Below are positions 8,653 through 16,807 of a stretch of 64,000 nucleotides of DNA, in pieces. The stretch spans positions 682,001 to 746,000 of the forward strand of contig NZ_AP028138.1 in assembly GCF_030297595.1 (NCBI RefSeq), read 5' to 3'. The stretch is from Polynucleobacter sp. HIN7 (GTDB lineage Bacteria > Pseudomonadota > Gammaproteobacteria > Burkholderiales > Burkholderiaceae). The notes below the pieces were generated by a model. That model saw only the letters and a list, made by a program, of their open reading frames with translations, had not been told where the DNA came from and did not search any database. How positions within the stretch are numbered: the stretch's first letter is position 1; every line of letters begins with the position of its first letter. The position numbers and the translations under genes were made by a program.

Positions 8653-9441
8653 ATGAAAATCCTGAAGATGCTTGCACTCTTGATCGTATTGGCGATAGCG
8701 ATTGCAATTGGTGTTGCTTACTACACCGCAACTAAATTAGATGGGTATGTGAAGCGCTCGATTGAGAACTATGCGACGCAATCTCTGGGTACCAAGGTAA
8801 CGGTAGGCGAGGTTAATCTTAGTTTGCGTCAAACTCAGGCGACGATTCGTAATCTTGAGGTTGCCAACCCTCCTGGCTTTGAGGGGGCTCATGCTTTTAA
8901 AGCGGGAACCATTGAGATTGTGCTCAATCCCAAGGAATCTAAATTGGATTTTGTAGTGATTGACCGTGTACTCTTAAACCAGCCGAGTGTGCGCTATGTC
9001 AAAACGAAAGATTCTGACAATCTGTCGGTTCTACAAAATAATGCTAGGCAATATAGCGCAGCTAATCAAAAGGAAGATGCTCAAAACAAAGCAGATAAAG
9101 CCCCAAGCGATTCTATGCAGCCACGCATTCTAATTAAGCAATTTAATATTCAAGGGGCAGATCTGGTGTATCAGGATATGAGAATCCTAGGCACAAGCGT
9201 TAACCTCAAATTAGATGATATTCAGATCGCTAATATCGATACCGGTAAAGATGGCGCAGGAACTAAAGAAGCCGTCGGAAAAATCATCGACGCCATTATT
9301 CCGGTGATCAAGAGCGCAGCCCTTAAAAGTGTCAATACCTATTTAAACATCGCTACCGATACTTTGCGCGATGTTACCGGTAGTGCTCAGCAACTTGGCA
9401 AAGATGCCGTCACCACCATCAAGAAGCTTTTTCAAAAATAG
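8653..9441 (+). CDS. AsmA-like/DUF748-type envelope protein
   Basis: A 262-residue protein with one N-terminal membrane anchor (about 4-26) and a periplasmic beta-rich domain. The segment GTKVTVGEVNLSLRQTQATI and the following NPPGFEG are typical of AsmA/DUF748 repeats, in which strands with 'G..V.' patterns form a lipid-binding groove. It is much shorter than full AsmA proteins. A Lys/Gln/Asp-rich low-complexity stretch lies at about 135-155. A role in outer-membrane lipid or barrier maintenance is plausible. It ends 13 bases before selD. Confidence 0.65.
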   Translation: MKILKMLALLIVLAIAIAIGVAYYTATKLDGYVKRSIENYATQSLGTKVTVGEVNLSLRQTQATIRNLEVANPPGFEGAHAFKAGTIEIVLNPKESKLDFVVIDRVLLNQPSVRYVKTKDSDNLSVLQNNARQYSAANQKEDAQNKADKAPSDSMQPRILIKQFNIQGADLVYQDMRILGTSVNLKLDDIQIANIDTGKDGAGTKEAVGKIIDAIIPVIKSAALKSVNTYLNIATDTLRDVTGSAQQLGKDAVTTIKKLFQK

Positions 9442-9454
9442 CCAAGATAAACCT

Positions 9455-10504
9455 ATGACTCTTAATGCATACAACGGACGCCTGACCTCACTTTCGCACG
9501 GAGGAGGATGCGGCTGCAAAATTGCACCGGGGGTCTTAAGCGATATCTTGCGAGCCTCACCACTCAAAATGATTCCATCCGCTTTGTTAGCTGGCTCAGA
9601 AAATAATGAGGATGCAGCGGTTTATCAAATCAATGATCACCAGGCGATTGTGGCCACCACGGATTTCTTTATGCCGATCGTCGATGATCCCTATGACTTT
9701 GGTCGAATAGCTGCCACTAATGCGATTTCAGATATTTATGCGATGGGTGCTCAACCCTTATTTGCATTGGCTTTACTCGGTATGCCAATTAATGTATTAC
9801 CGCTGGAGGTCATTCAGAAGATTATTGCGGGTGGAGAGTCGGTATGTCACGCAGCGGGGATTCCGATCGCTGGCGGTCATTCGATTGATACGGTTGAGCC
9901 CATCTACGGCTTGGTCGCGATTGGCATTGTTGATCCGGCCAACTTGAAGCGTAACAGCGGCGCAGAAGAGGGCGATACGATTATTTTGAGTAAACCTTTG
10001 GGGGTTGGCATTTTGAGTGCCGCCCTAAAGAAGGAGCGGTTATCCGCCAAGGGATATGAGTCAATGATTGCCTTCACTACCCAGTTAAATCAGCCTGGCA
10101 TAGCCCTTTCGAAGATGCCAGAAGTTCATGCCCTGACGGATGTCACCGGCTTTGGTTTGGCAGGACATCTTTTGGAGATGAGTCGCGGGGCAAATCTAAG
10201 AGCCCATTTGAACTGGCGTGATATTCCAGTAATTCCGGAGGCGATTGAGTTTGTTAAAGAAGATATCTATACCGGCGCCTCAACCCGAAATTGGCAAGCC
10301 TATGGCGGGGAGGTTTCGTTTAGTTCAGATGTTCAACCTTGGCAGCAGCATTTATTGACCGATCCGCAAACCAGTGGTGGGTTACTGATTGCTTGTGCAC
10401 CGGAGGCTAAAGACCAGGTTCTGGATTTGCTCCATCGCTCGGGGTTTCATGAGGCGAGAGCAATTGGCCATTTTGGAAGCGGGCAAGGCCTCGCGATGAC
10501 CTAG
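9455..10504 (+). CDS. selD: Selenide, water dikinase (selenophosphate synthetase)
   Basis: A 349-residue enzyme making selenophosphate from selenide and ATP. The N-terminal loop SHGGGCGCKIAP carries the catalytic residues C19 and K22, so this is a Cys form, not a selenoprotein. Downstream, TTDFFMPIVDDP and the glycine-rich VTGFGLAGHLLEM are the PurM-like ATP-binding segments, and DPQTSGGLL is the conserved C-terminal motif. The ATG at 9455 is chosen because MTLNAYNGRLTSLS gives the normal start; an upstream in-frame ATG lies inside the previous gene. No selA, selB or selU is in the window. Confidence 0.95.
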   Translation: MTLNAYNGRLTSLSHGGGCGCKIAPGVLSDILRASPLKMIPSALLAGSENNEDAAVYQINDHQAIVATTDFFMPIVDDPYDFGRIAATNAISDIYAMGAQPLFALALLGMPINVLPLEVIQKIIAGGESVCHAAGIPIAGGHSIDTVEPIYGLVAIGIVDPANLKRNSGAEEGDTIILSKPLGVGILSAALKKERLSAKGYESMIAFTTQLNQPGIALSKMPEVHALTDVTGFGLAGHLLEMSRGANLRAHLNWRDIPVIPEAIEFVKEDIYTGASTRNWQAYGGEVSFSSDVQPWQQHLLTDPQTSGGLLIACAPEAKDQVLDLLHRSGFHEARAIGHFGSGQGLAMT

Positions 10505-10588
10505 GAAGCTGGCTGGGTCTTGCTTTCACCCATTGTCCTAAAACTAGCTACAATGAGTTGACTAACTATCGAGAGTAAAGGCCTCACC

Positions 10589-10726
10589 ATGAAAAACCAA
10601 AGTTTTGCGGCATGTTTTCAGTCCTTCATGCAAAGCATGATGGGTTCCCCGATGAAGCGGGGCGAGTGGTTTTTGCAGTTGATGATTGATAAGCGTGATG
10701 AGCGCTTGCGTAAAAAGATCTATTAA
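10589..10726 (+). CDS. Small hypothetical protein (45 residues)
   Basis: An ATG at 10589, preceded by AAAGG seven bases upstream, opens a 45-codon frame ending at 10726. The product begins MKNQSFAACFQSFMQSMMG, is rich in Met and Phe in its first half, and ends in a basic helix (DKRDERLRKKIY). The composition looks coding rather than random. The next gene's ATG is 15 bases after the stop, suggesting one transcript. No family is recognised. Confidence 0.6.
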   Translation: MKNQSFAACFQSFMQSMMGSPMKRGEWFLQLMIDKRDERLRKKIY

Positions 10727-10741
10727 TTGTGGTTTGATCGA

Positions 10742-11383
10742 ATGCGATCAATCGTGACTCGATGGGGCACACACTTAGCGGTGTGCCTTTTTGTTTTCCC
10801 TATCAGCGTATTGGCAGCTGGTCTTGCGGATGTGGTTGGTGAAGGGCAGATTCGGTTTCTCAAAACCAAGCCCGATCCGAACTCATACACTTATGAATCG
10901 AAGGTAACCATCTTAGAAACCAGTCTTGACTCTGGCTTAGTACAAATCCAGACTTGCCATAAAAAATTGGATCCGATTCGTAAAGTAGTCATTTTGTTTA
11001 ACAAAGATCGAATCCGGGATATTCAAGTTCGGACGATGGACGGTATTGCGATGGCTGAGGTCAAAGACAATCGCGTAACCCTTAGTGAAGTACAAAAAGG
11101 CGGATCAATTTGTATTGATTTGCAGTCCAAGGCGCTGGATTCACTTGGCAATGGCCTCTATCAACTCAATGCTGGCCCTTTGATGCGACGACTTTTTGAT
11201 GGCTATTTACCCATGACCGCGAACATGAAGTTCTCATGGCCAGACAAGCTACTCGCCGTTCAAGAGACTAAACCGGCCATTCAAGATGGTGTTGATATCA
11301 AGTCGGGCAATGATGGTCTGGAGATGGACTTGGTGTTTGCTGGAAAAATGACTGCGCAGATTCTGCTAAAGCGCTCCGATTAA
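10742..11383 (+). CDS. Secreted hypothetical protein
   Basis: The 213-residue product has a Sec signal peptide (about 1-27, basic MRSIVTRW then a hydrophobic core ending VLAA). The mature part is beta-rich with two cysteines (in QTCHKKL and GSICIDL). No domain is recognised. The ATG at 10742 is preferred over an in-frame TTG at 10727 since it gives a clean signal peptide. It follows the 45-residue gene and is convergent with the lipoprotein at 11387. Function unknown. Confidence 0.75.
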   Translation: MRSIVTRWGTHLAVCLFVFPISVLAAGLADVVGEGQIRFLKTKPDPNSYTYESKVTILETSLDSGLVQIQTCHKKLDPIRKVVILFNKDRIRDIQVRTMDGIAMAEVKDNRVTLSEVQKGGSICIDLQSKALDSLGNGLYQLNAGPLMRRLFDGYLPMTANMKFSWPDKLLAVQETKPAIQDGVDIKSGNDGLEMDLVFAGKMTAQILLKRSD

Positions 11384-11386
11384 AGT

Positions 11387-11686
11387 CTAGAGCTTTTCAC
11401 AACGGTACTCGTCCTTGCCAATGGCTAGGCGTGATTCGCTCTGAATCAATTGCGCGATCGATGCCTTGACGTCGCCGACCTTGCAGCTCTCATCAAAGTA
11501 GCTAATTAGCCCAAGACTGCCACAAAAGCGTAACTGTTGATCGCCAAATTTCATGGTCGATTGCTGCAAGACCATGACCACCTTTTTGCTGGAGTCATTC
11601 TCAGGAATGCAGTTCCAGGTGGTGTAGTCAGCTCGGCCGCATGCCGAAAGTAGAAGAACTAGGGGGAGAAAGTAAAAAATGCGCAT
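11387..11686 (-). CDS. Putative lipoprotein
   Basis: A 99-residue product with a lipoprotein signal: MRIFYFLPLVLLLSAC has the lipobox LSAC, so C16 would be lipidated. The mature domain has four further cysteines (in WNCIP, RFCGS, ESCKV and YRCEKL), probably making two disulfides in the periplasm. No family is recognised. It lies between two plus-strand genes, 35 bases from the divergent DCC-family gene. Confidence 0.72.
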   Translation of the reverse strand: MRIFYFLPLVLLLSACGRADYTTWNCIPENDSSKKVVMVLQQSTMKFGDQQLRFCGSLGLISYFDESCKVGDVKASIAQLIQSESRLAIGKDEYRCEKL

Positions 11687-11721
11687 TTACAGGACAATTG
11701 ATAATTACATTAATCTATTGT

Positions 11722-12132
11722 ATGAGCCAAGTCCTATTGCCGCTGACCCTCTTCTATGATGGCGCCTGTCCACTGTGTCAGGCAGAGATTCTTTATTTGC
11801 AGACCCGCAATCATCAGCAATTACTTCAATTTGTCGACGTCAACAGCAGCGCATTCGACCCAGACCGTGTCGGTGTTTCGTGCCAGGCTGCACTTGATCA
11901 GATGGTTGGGCAAATTGAGGGGCATGCCCCCATTCATGGTGTTCCTGTCTTTGCAGAGGCTTATCGGCGCGCTAATTTACCCATCTTGGCTTGGTTATTT
12001 TCAAGAAAAACTCTAAGACCCATCTTGAACCTAGCGTATCGGATCTTTGCTAAGAATCGACATGCGATATCAGGTGCCATCGGACCCTTCGCATTAAAAC
12101 TGGTTAAACGAATGACTCAATCACCTCGCTGA
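11722..12132 (+). CDS. DCC-family thiol-disulfide oxidoreductase (DUF393)
   Basis: A 136-residue protein starting with LTLFYDGACPLCQAEI, the DUF393 signature: a thioredoxin-like CxxC motif (C-P-L-C) at the end of the first strand. The middle segment VDVNSSAF and the downstream GVPVFAEAYRRANLP loop are also typical of the family. These are predicted oxidoreductases with unknown partners. The ATG at 11722 is preferred because the upstream in-frame ATG lies within the divergent lipoprotein gene. Its 3' end overlaps the convergent MOSC gene by 16 bases. Confidence 0.85.
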   Translation: MSQVLLPLTLFYDGACPLCQAEILYLQTRNHQQLLQFVDVNSSAFDPDRVGVSCQAALDQMVGQIEGHAPIHGVPVFAEAYRRANLPILAWLFSRKTLRPILNLAYRIFAKNRHAISGAIGPFALKLVKRMTQSPR

Positions 12133-12716
12133 AGCAGTGCATGGTTTTGTTGAGCGATTGAACATTCTCGGGGTCCGGGGATGATCGTGATGGCATCGCC
12201 CGCTTGAATGATTCCTCCCTGCAGAACACGCAGGTACCAGCCACTACGAGCGCCCTGAATCATTGCCTTAGCCGCAGTTGCAACCCCTGTCTTTGCTGTG
12301 AACTTATAGCAGGGCTCCCGTAATTTAGTAACCGCGCATTCAATGGCACCAATGCGAAGGCGATCGCCAATGTAGACATCGTGTTCACTAAGCCCACTAA
12401 TAGTTAGGTTTTCACCTAGGTAGCCATGCTCCAAATGGATCGATTGGCCTTTGGCTTCAGAAAGCAGCGAGGACCAAAAGGGGTAATGCTCCTGTGGATA
12501 CATGTAGAGAGCTTTTTCAGTCCCACCATGAACTTGAGAATCGGCTTGCTCATCACCAAGGATGCCGCTTGCCGTGACTTTCACCGCCTCGGGTTGAATG
12601 ATGGTACTCACAGGAGTTTTGTTGATGGCCGATATGACGGTACGGAGGTCTTCTCCGGCACGAACCCACAAGGGTTTTGCCAGCCCAGCGCTAATGGTTT
12701 CTAGACGAATTGCCAT
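12117..12716 (-). CDS. MOSC-domain protein (YiiM-like)
   Basis: The 199-residue protein is a MOSC-domain member. The segments GILGDEQADSQVHGGTEKALY and the later TKLREPCYKF match the conserved YiiM region, including the cysteine expected to bind or mobilise sulfur on the molybdenum cofactor. MOSC proteins of this type support reduction of N-hydroxylated compounds or Moco sulfur transfer; the substrate here is unknown. A molybdenum link fits the oxyanion-binding TupA 6 kb away only loosely. Confidence 0.88.
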   Translation of the reverse strand: MAIRLETISAGLAKPLWVRAGEDLRTVISAINKTPVSTIIQPEAVKVTASGILGDEQADSQVHGGTEKALYMYPQEHYPFWSSLLSEAKGQSIHLEHGYLGENLTISGLSEHDVYIGDRLRIGAIECAVTKLREPCYKFTAKTGVATAAKAMIQGARSGWYLRVLQGGIIQAGDAITIIPGPRECSIAQQNHALLQRGD

Positions 12717-12735
12717 AGCCCATTATGCCGAAGAA

Positions 12736-12759
12736 AGCCCCAAGCTCAAACTCGGGGCT
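12736..12759 (-). terminator. Rho-independent terminator for the small gene at 12772-12909
   Basis: Read on the minus strand, AGCCCCGAG and CTTGGGGCT form a 9-bp stem with one mismatch and a six-base loop, followed by TTCTTC. It begins 12 bases after the stop codon of the 45-residue gene and lies just upstream of the MOSC start. The U-tract is weak. Confidence 0.6.
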
Positions 12760-12771
12760 CTTGGGATTAAT

Positions 12772-12909
12772 TTATTTCTTCTCAGCGCGAATCGATTGAT
12801 CGCACTCGCGAATACTGTGGTTATAGCGCTTATGGTGATTATTTTTATCCAGCGATGCTTTGCAATCGGCGATGGAGTAGCGTACGTTCGCTTGACTGTA
12901 ATTTGACAT
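12772..12909 (-). CDS. Small charged hypothetical protein (45 residues)
   Basis: The ATG at 12909 has a near-perfect ribosome-binding site, AAGGAG five bases upstream, and the frame closes at 12772 just before a terminator hairpin. The product starts MSNYSQANVRYSIADCKASL and is rich in Asn, His, Lys and Ser with two cysteines, at positions 16 and 36. It is soluble and very hydrophilic. No family is recognised. The strong start signals and its own terminator argue for a real, possibly well-expressed gene. Confidence 0.7.
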   Translation of the reverse strand: MSNYSQANVRYSIADCKASLDKNNHHKRYNHSIRECDQSIRAEKK

Positions 12910-13014
12910 ATAGACTCCTTTATTGATTTATTAAAAAAGGTCAGGAAAAGTCCTGCGAAAGAAATATAGGGCTCAGTCCAAGAAAATTCAAGGGCGATCG
13001 ATTAAGATGAAACG

Positions 13015-13326
13015 ATGAACTGGTTAAAGAGGCTTCCCTCAACGCGTCGAGAGCCCCCTGGCTTTGAGTGGGTCATCTTGCGCCATACGCCGAAGCTAAT
13101 GTTCTATGGCACCAGCATATTTGTTGTACCGCTTGCCATTTTGCAATACGGAATAGAGCCCAGCGGATCATCCAGACTTTGGGAGCTCTATTTAATAGCC
13201 GGACTTATTTTCTTCTGGACGATGCTTTTCACTGCCGCTTTATGTGCTTTCATTGTGTATTTAATGAAAGGCCCGGCATTTGTTGCCGATGCTTACTACT
13301 TAGAGGATTCGGATTTACCAAAATGA
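13015..13326 (+). CDS. Hypothetical membrane protein
   Basis: A 103-residue protein with two predicted transmembrane helices (about 29-45 and 60-84) separated by a short loop, with a positively charged N-terminus. No family is recognised. Its last 31 bases overlap the 3' end of the convergent ChaN-like gene. Confidence 0.65.
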   Translation: MNWLKRLPSTRREPPGFEWVILRHTPKLMFYGTSIFVVPLAILQYGIEPSGSSRLWELYLIAGLIFFWTMLFTAALCAFIVYLMKGPAFVADAYYLEDSDLPK

Positions 13327-14159
13327 AGAGTAGCGCAAGGGTCGGGGCGCTCGATGCCGGGGGTAATCCAAACAAAATCATAGAGTTTGGCTAGCTCCGC
13401 CAGTGCTTTAGGGTTACGCCGATCCTCTTCAACAAAACCAACACTCATGCGTTTCTTAGAGGGATCAAGTGATCTTAAAACTTGAGGAACTCCATAATCA
13501 TTGCGAACATGGCCATTGCCGGCAAACAAAATCGCAGGAGAATGGCGCATCATGGTCTGCGCCATTGAAATATCGGTTAGGCGTTGCACCCGAAACATGG
13601 GTTCTAAATACTGGGCGGGGAGCTTGCCGCAATGTCCGTCGATCAAATCCTTCTCAAGGCTGCGTTTTGCTTCAATTGATAGAACACTTTTTTGGTAATC
13701 CGATTCCATCGCAGCCGGGATCGGCCCGCCTGAGAAGATGGTTTTTGAGATAGAGCGATCGAGATTGGAGCCATAGAGCGGGAATCCAGATACCCGAATG
13801 GCTTCAAATAGCGGTTGATAGAGCTTCCAGGGCCACGCTTTCGCAGAGAATCCTGCTTGCTCCAGTGACTGTAGAGTTGATCCAGTCCATCGAACTAATG
13901 AACCAGAGGGAAGATATTCAACAACCGCCGCATATTTTTTGCTGGCAATTGCAGCAATCAATCGACCGCGTGCTTCATGGTGATGGGGGTTATCGTGGAG
14001 CTCGCCGAGCAAAATATAGTCGGCGCTGATTAGCTCCGCAATCAACTGCTCTTGATTAACGGTGGCCTGACTACGAAGATCAATGATTGGACTTGCCGTC
14101 GCAGCAATACTCGCCAAAAGAAGGCAGCAGCCTAGATAAATATTCTTAATGGTATTCAT
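13296..14159 (-). CDS. ChaN-family (DUF399) putative heme/iron-binding envelope protein
   Basis: A 287-residue secreted protein with a signal peptide (about 1-23). The motif LLGELHDNPHHH (50-61) and AGNGHVRNDYGVP are characteristic of the ChaN/DUF399 family, whose Campylobacter member binds two hemes through a tyrosine ligand. The role is probably iron or heme acquisition. The start codon overlaps the stop of the upstream GNAT-like gene by one base (TAATG), so the pair is translationally coupled. A consensus lipobox is not evident. Confidence 0.82.
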   Translation of the reverse strand: MNTIKNIYLGCCLLLASIAATASPIIDLRSQATVNQEQLIAELISADYILLGELHDNPHHHEARGRLIAAIASKKYAAVVEYLPSGSLVRWTGSTLQSLEQAGFSAKAWPWKLYQPLFEAIRVSGFPLYGSNLDRSISKTIFSGGPIPAAMESDYQKSVLSIEAKRSLEKDLIDGHCGKLPAQYLEPMFRVQRLTDISMAQTMMRHSPAILFAGNGHVRNDYGVPQVLRSLDPSKKRMSVGFVEEDRRNPKALAELAKLYDFVWITPGIERPDPCATLHFGKSESSK

Positions 14160-14410
14160 TAAGAATATTTCTCGAGTGCCGCAAAAAAATGTTGACCCAT
14201 CGGTGAAACCGGTTCTTGCGGGACGCCGACCTTACCCGTAATGCGTTGGGCCTCTTGGACTAGCTTGCGACCAAACCCCATCAGCCGATACATGGGTTGG
14301 ACATAGATGTACTCAATATCACCGTTATCGGAATATCGGCAGTATGCGATCGTGGTATTTTGGTTCTTAATCCAGATTGTTTGCTGCTCGATTTCGATTG
14401 TGTAATCCAT
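14159..14410 (-). CDS. Small GNAT-like acetyltransferase
   Basis: An 83-residue protein that fits the core of a GNAT acetyltransferase. The motif YVQPMYRLMGFGRKLVQEA contains the V-x-x-x-x-R-x-x-G-x-G acetyl-CoA loop in altered form (YRLMGFG). It is short for a GNAT; only the central beta-strands and the acetyl-CoA helix are present, resembling YjdJ-like mini-GNATs. Its stop overlaps the chaN start. The substrate is unknown. Confidence 0.65.
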   Translation of the reverse strand: MDYTIEIEQQTIWIKNQNTTIAYCRYSDNGDIEYIYVQPMYRLMGFGRKLVQEAQRITGKVGVPQEPVSPMGQHFFAALEKYS

Positions 14411-14519
14411 AGGATTGACTAATTGCGTTATTTCCTAAATCGCCTGTAGAATGAATCTAGATATTTTATGTTTAGTTTTGAATTCTAGTATTGCAAGTTT
14501 TTTGTATGACCTAGCATTT

Positions 14520-14702
14520 ATGTACCGAATAATAAAAATCGATCCTGTCAAAGAATTGGTCTACGTTGCAGACGAACCAAAAGGGAAGTCTTTTGAGTTT
14601 TACTTTCCAAAACTAAGTGATGCGGTTTTCATTGAGGAATACACTTTAAAAGTGATGAGTAGTGACGGCCGCTACAAAATTATTTCACTGCTTGGTCGAT
14701 AG
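14520..14702 (+). CDS. Small hypothetical protein
   Basis: A 60-residue product if the ATG at 14520 is used (MYRIIKIDPVKELVYVADEP). An earlier in-frame ATG at 14451 would add 23 hydrophobic residues of unlikely character. The product looks like a compact all-beta fold. It ends 8 bases before the MEKHLA gene and is probably co-transcribed. No family is recognised. Confidence 0.5.
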   Translation: MYRIIKIDPVKELVYVADEPKGKSFEFYFPKLSDAVFIEEYTLKVMSSDGRYKIISLLGR

Positions 14703-14710
14703 CGACCGGC

Positions 14711-15193
14711 ATGCTGTTCTCACGCATTGAACCAGATCCGGATAATCAATTTTTGCCCATCGAGGCTCGGTTGATATTGGATAGCTATCAGCATTTTCTA
14801 GGTAAGCCTTGTTTTGAATCTGTCAGCTTAATAAACACGGCACAAATGCTCTATGAAGCTCCTTTTGCAGTGGTAGCACACGATACGCAGGCTGATCCAA
14901 TCTTTGGTTACGCTAATCGCATGGCCCAGAATGCATTTGAAATGAATTGGGCTGAAATCACCTCAATTCCATCGCGACAATCAGCAGAACCTGTTTTGCA
15001 AGATGAGCGCCAAGCCTTGCTGCAGCGCGTGCAACAGTTTGGCTTTATCGATGATTATTCCGGAATTCGGATATCCAAAACTGGCAAACGGTTTTGGATT
15101 CGTAATGCCACTGTCTGGAACTTAATCAATCCAAATGGAGTAAGGGTGGGTCAAGCTGCCCGATTTGATTGCTGGGATTATTTACCAGCCTGA
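14711..15193 (+). CDS. MEKHLA-domain protein
   Basis: A 160-residue protein that is almost all MEKHLA domain, a PAS-like fold found in plant HD-ZIP III factors and bacteria. Typical segments are DPIFGYANRMAQNAFEMNW and the later IDDYSGIRISKTGKRFWI. In bacteria its function is unknown; a PAS-type sensory role is proposed. Its 3' end overlaps by 16 bases the convergent photolyase gene, and such neighbouring of MEKHLA genes and photolyase relatives may be meaningful. Confidence 0.85.
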   Translation: MLFSRIEPDPDNQFLPIEARLILDSYQHFLGKPCFESVSLINTAQMLYEAPFAVVAHDTQADPIFGYANRMAQNAFEMNWAEITSIPSRQSAEPVLQDERQALLQRVQQFGFIDDYSGIRISKTGKRFWIRNATVWNLINPNGVRVGQAARFDCWDYLPA

Positions 15194-16725
15194 GGATCGC
15201 GAAGTTCTGCGGCTTTATCTTGAATTGCCTGCTTGGCTTGATCGCTCATGCGCCCAAGATTGCGCACCTGCATCAGCATGCGTGGATTCTTACTCATGGC
15301 GCTCTCGTGGCGAATCAGAAAATCCCAATACAGCGTGGTAAATGGACAGGCATCAGGACCAGTGGATTGATCAGGCTTAAAGACACAGTGCTTGCAATAG
15401 TTGCTCATGCGATCAATGTATTTGCCGGTTGCGATATAGGGCTTGCTTGCCATTAAACCTCCATCCGCAAATTGGCTCATGCCAATTACATTAGGAAGTT
15501 CAACCCACTCAACGGCATCCACATACATACTCAAATACCACGCATGAATTTCCTTTGGTTTGACCCCAAGAAGTAGGGCGTAGAGACCGGTGACCATTAA
15601 GCGTTGAATATGGTGCGCATAGCCGGTGCGTAAACTCTGAGTAATGGTTTGCGATAAACACTGCATTGGGGTGTTACCGTCCCAGAAGAATGCTGGTAGG
15701 GCTTGATTCGCTTTCAATGCATTGAGTTCAAGATACTTTGGCATATTCATCCAATAGATGCCGCGAACATATTCGCGCCAGCCTAAGATTTGACGAATAA
15801 AGCCCTCCACTGCTGCAATCGGTGCACGACCCTGACGATAGGCTTTCTCTGCGGCCATCACCACCTCTTGAGCCGATAGCAACTTAAGATTCAGAGCGCT
15901 TGCAATATGCGAATGAAATAACCATGGCTCATCGGTCCACATCGCGTCTTGATACACACCAAATTGGGGAAGGCGATTAAGAATAAAGTCATTTAGCGCC
16001 TGGAGGGCTTCTTGCCGATCGATTGGCCAGCCAAAGCCGGAGGTGCTTGCCGCAACCGAACCCGGATGAGATATAAAGCGACTCTCGACCAGTTGGATAA
16101 CCTCTTGGGTAATGCTATCGGGCTTCAAGCGTAATGGCGGTGGGATGGGTGGGGGGCCATCCTTGCCAAAGGAGGAGCGATTCTCGGAATCAAAGTTCCA
16201 TTCCCCCCCAACAGGCGCATCGCCATTCATCAGCACGCTATGCTTTTTGCGAAGCTCGCGATACCAATACTCCAACCGCAGTTGCTTGCGGCCTTTGGCA
16301 TGTTCAAAAAACTCCTTTACGGTTGCGAAAAAATACCGATCCTCACGAATTTCTAGTTGAATGCCAGTTTGTAATGACAGCTGTTTGATTTTCTCGAGAA
16401 CACGCCAATCCCCCGGGGCAGTCATAATGAGTCTGCTTGGATTGCACAAAGAAATGGTTCTTGCAAGCTCACCCTCAAGTGTTTGGGTATTACCAGGATC
16501 ATCGAGTTTGCTGTAATGCAGGCTAATCTTTGCCTTGCGCAGTGAATGCGCAAAATGTCGCATCGCACTAATAAACAAAGCAATCCGCTGCTTTGAGGAC
16601 CAAATGTGGGTGGATTCTTCATCCACTTCTGCCATCCAGACTGCATCTTGCTTAGGATCAAATCCATCAAACGCGCTCGCATCCTGGTTGAGTTGGTCGC
16701 CGAGAACGAGGATTAGGTTACGCAT
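15178..16725 (-). CDS. phrB: Fe-S bacterial cryptochrome/photolyase (PhrB type)
   Basis: A 515-residue protein of the FeS-BCP/CryPro photolyase group. The N-terminal alpha/beta domain begins LILVLGDQLNQDASAF. The C-terminal FAD-binding part has RQILGWREYVRGIYW and NVIGMSQFADGG. Near the end, SNYCKHCVFK and then ACPFT provide cysteines for the [4Fe-4S] cluster seen in Agrobacterium PhrB, a (6-4) photolyase. It probably repairs UV (6-4) photoproducts with light. The ATG at 16725 gives the family's usual MRNLILVLGDQ start, ten codons inside the open frame. Confidence 0.93.
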   Translation of the reverse strand: MRNLILVLGDQLNQDASAFDGFDPKQDAVWMAEVDEESTHIWSSKQRIALFISAMRHFAHSLRKAKISLHYSKLDDPGNTQTLEGELARTISLCNPSRLIMTAPGDWRVLEKIKQLSLQTGIQLEIREDRYFFATVKEFFEHAKGRKQLRLEYWYRELRKKHSVLMNGDAPVGGEWNFDSENRSSFGKDGPPPIPPPLRLKPDSITQEVIQLVESRFISHPGSVAASTSGFGWPIDRQEALQALNDFILNRLPQFGVYQDAMWTDEPWLFHSHIASALNLKLLSAQEVVMAAEKAYRQGRAPIAAVEGFIRQILGWREYVRGIYWMNMPKYLELNALKANQALPAFFWDGNTPMQCLSQTITQSLRTGYAHHIQRLMVTGLYALLLGVKPKEIHAWYLSMYVDAVEWVELPNVIGMSQFADGGLMASKPYIATGKYIDRMSNYCKHCVFKPDQSTGPDACPFTTLYWDFLIRHESAMSKNPRMLMQVRNLGRMSDQAKQAIQDKAAELRDPQAGK

Positions 16726-16807
16726 GGACTGTAAACCACAGATATTGGGACGCAATTGATCATGAGATCAATTATCCTTGAAAGATTGATAACTTATTGT
16801 TAATGCG

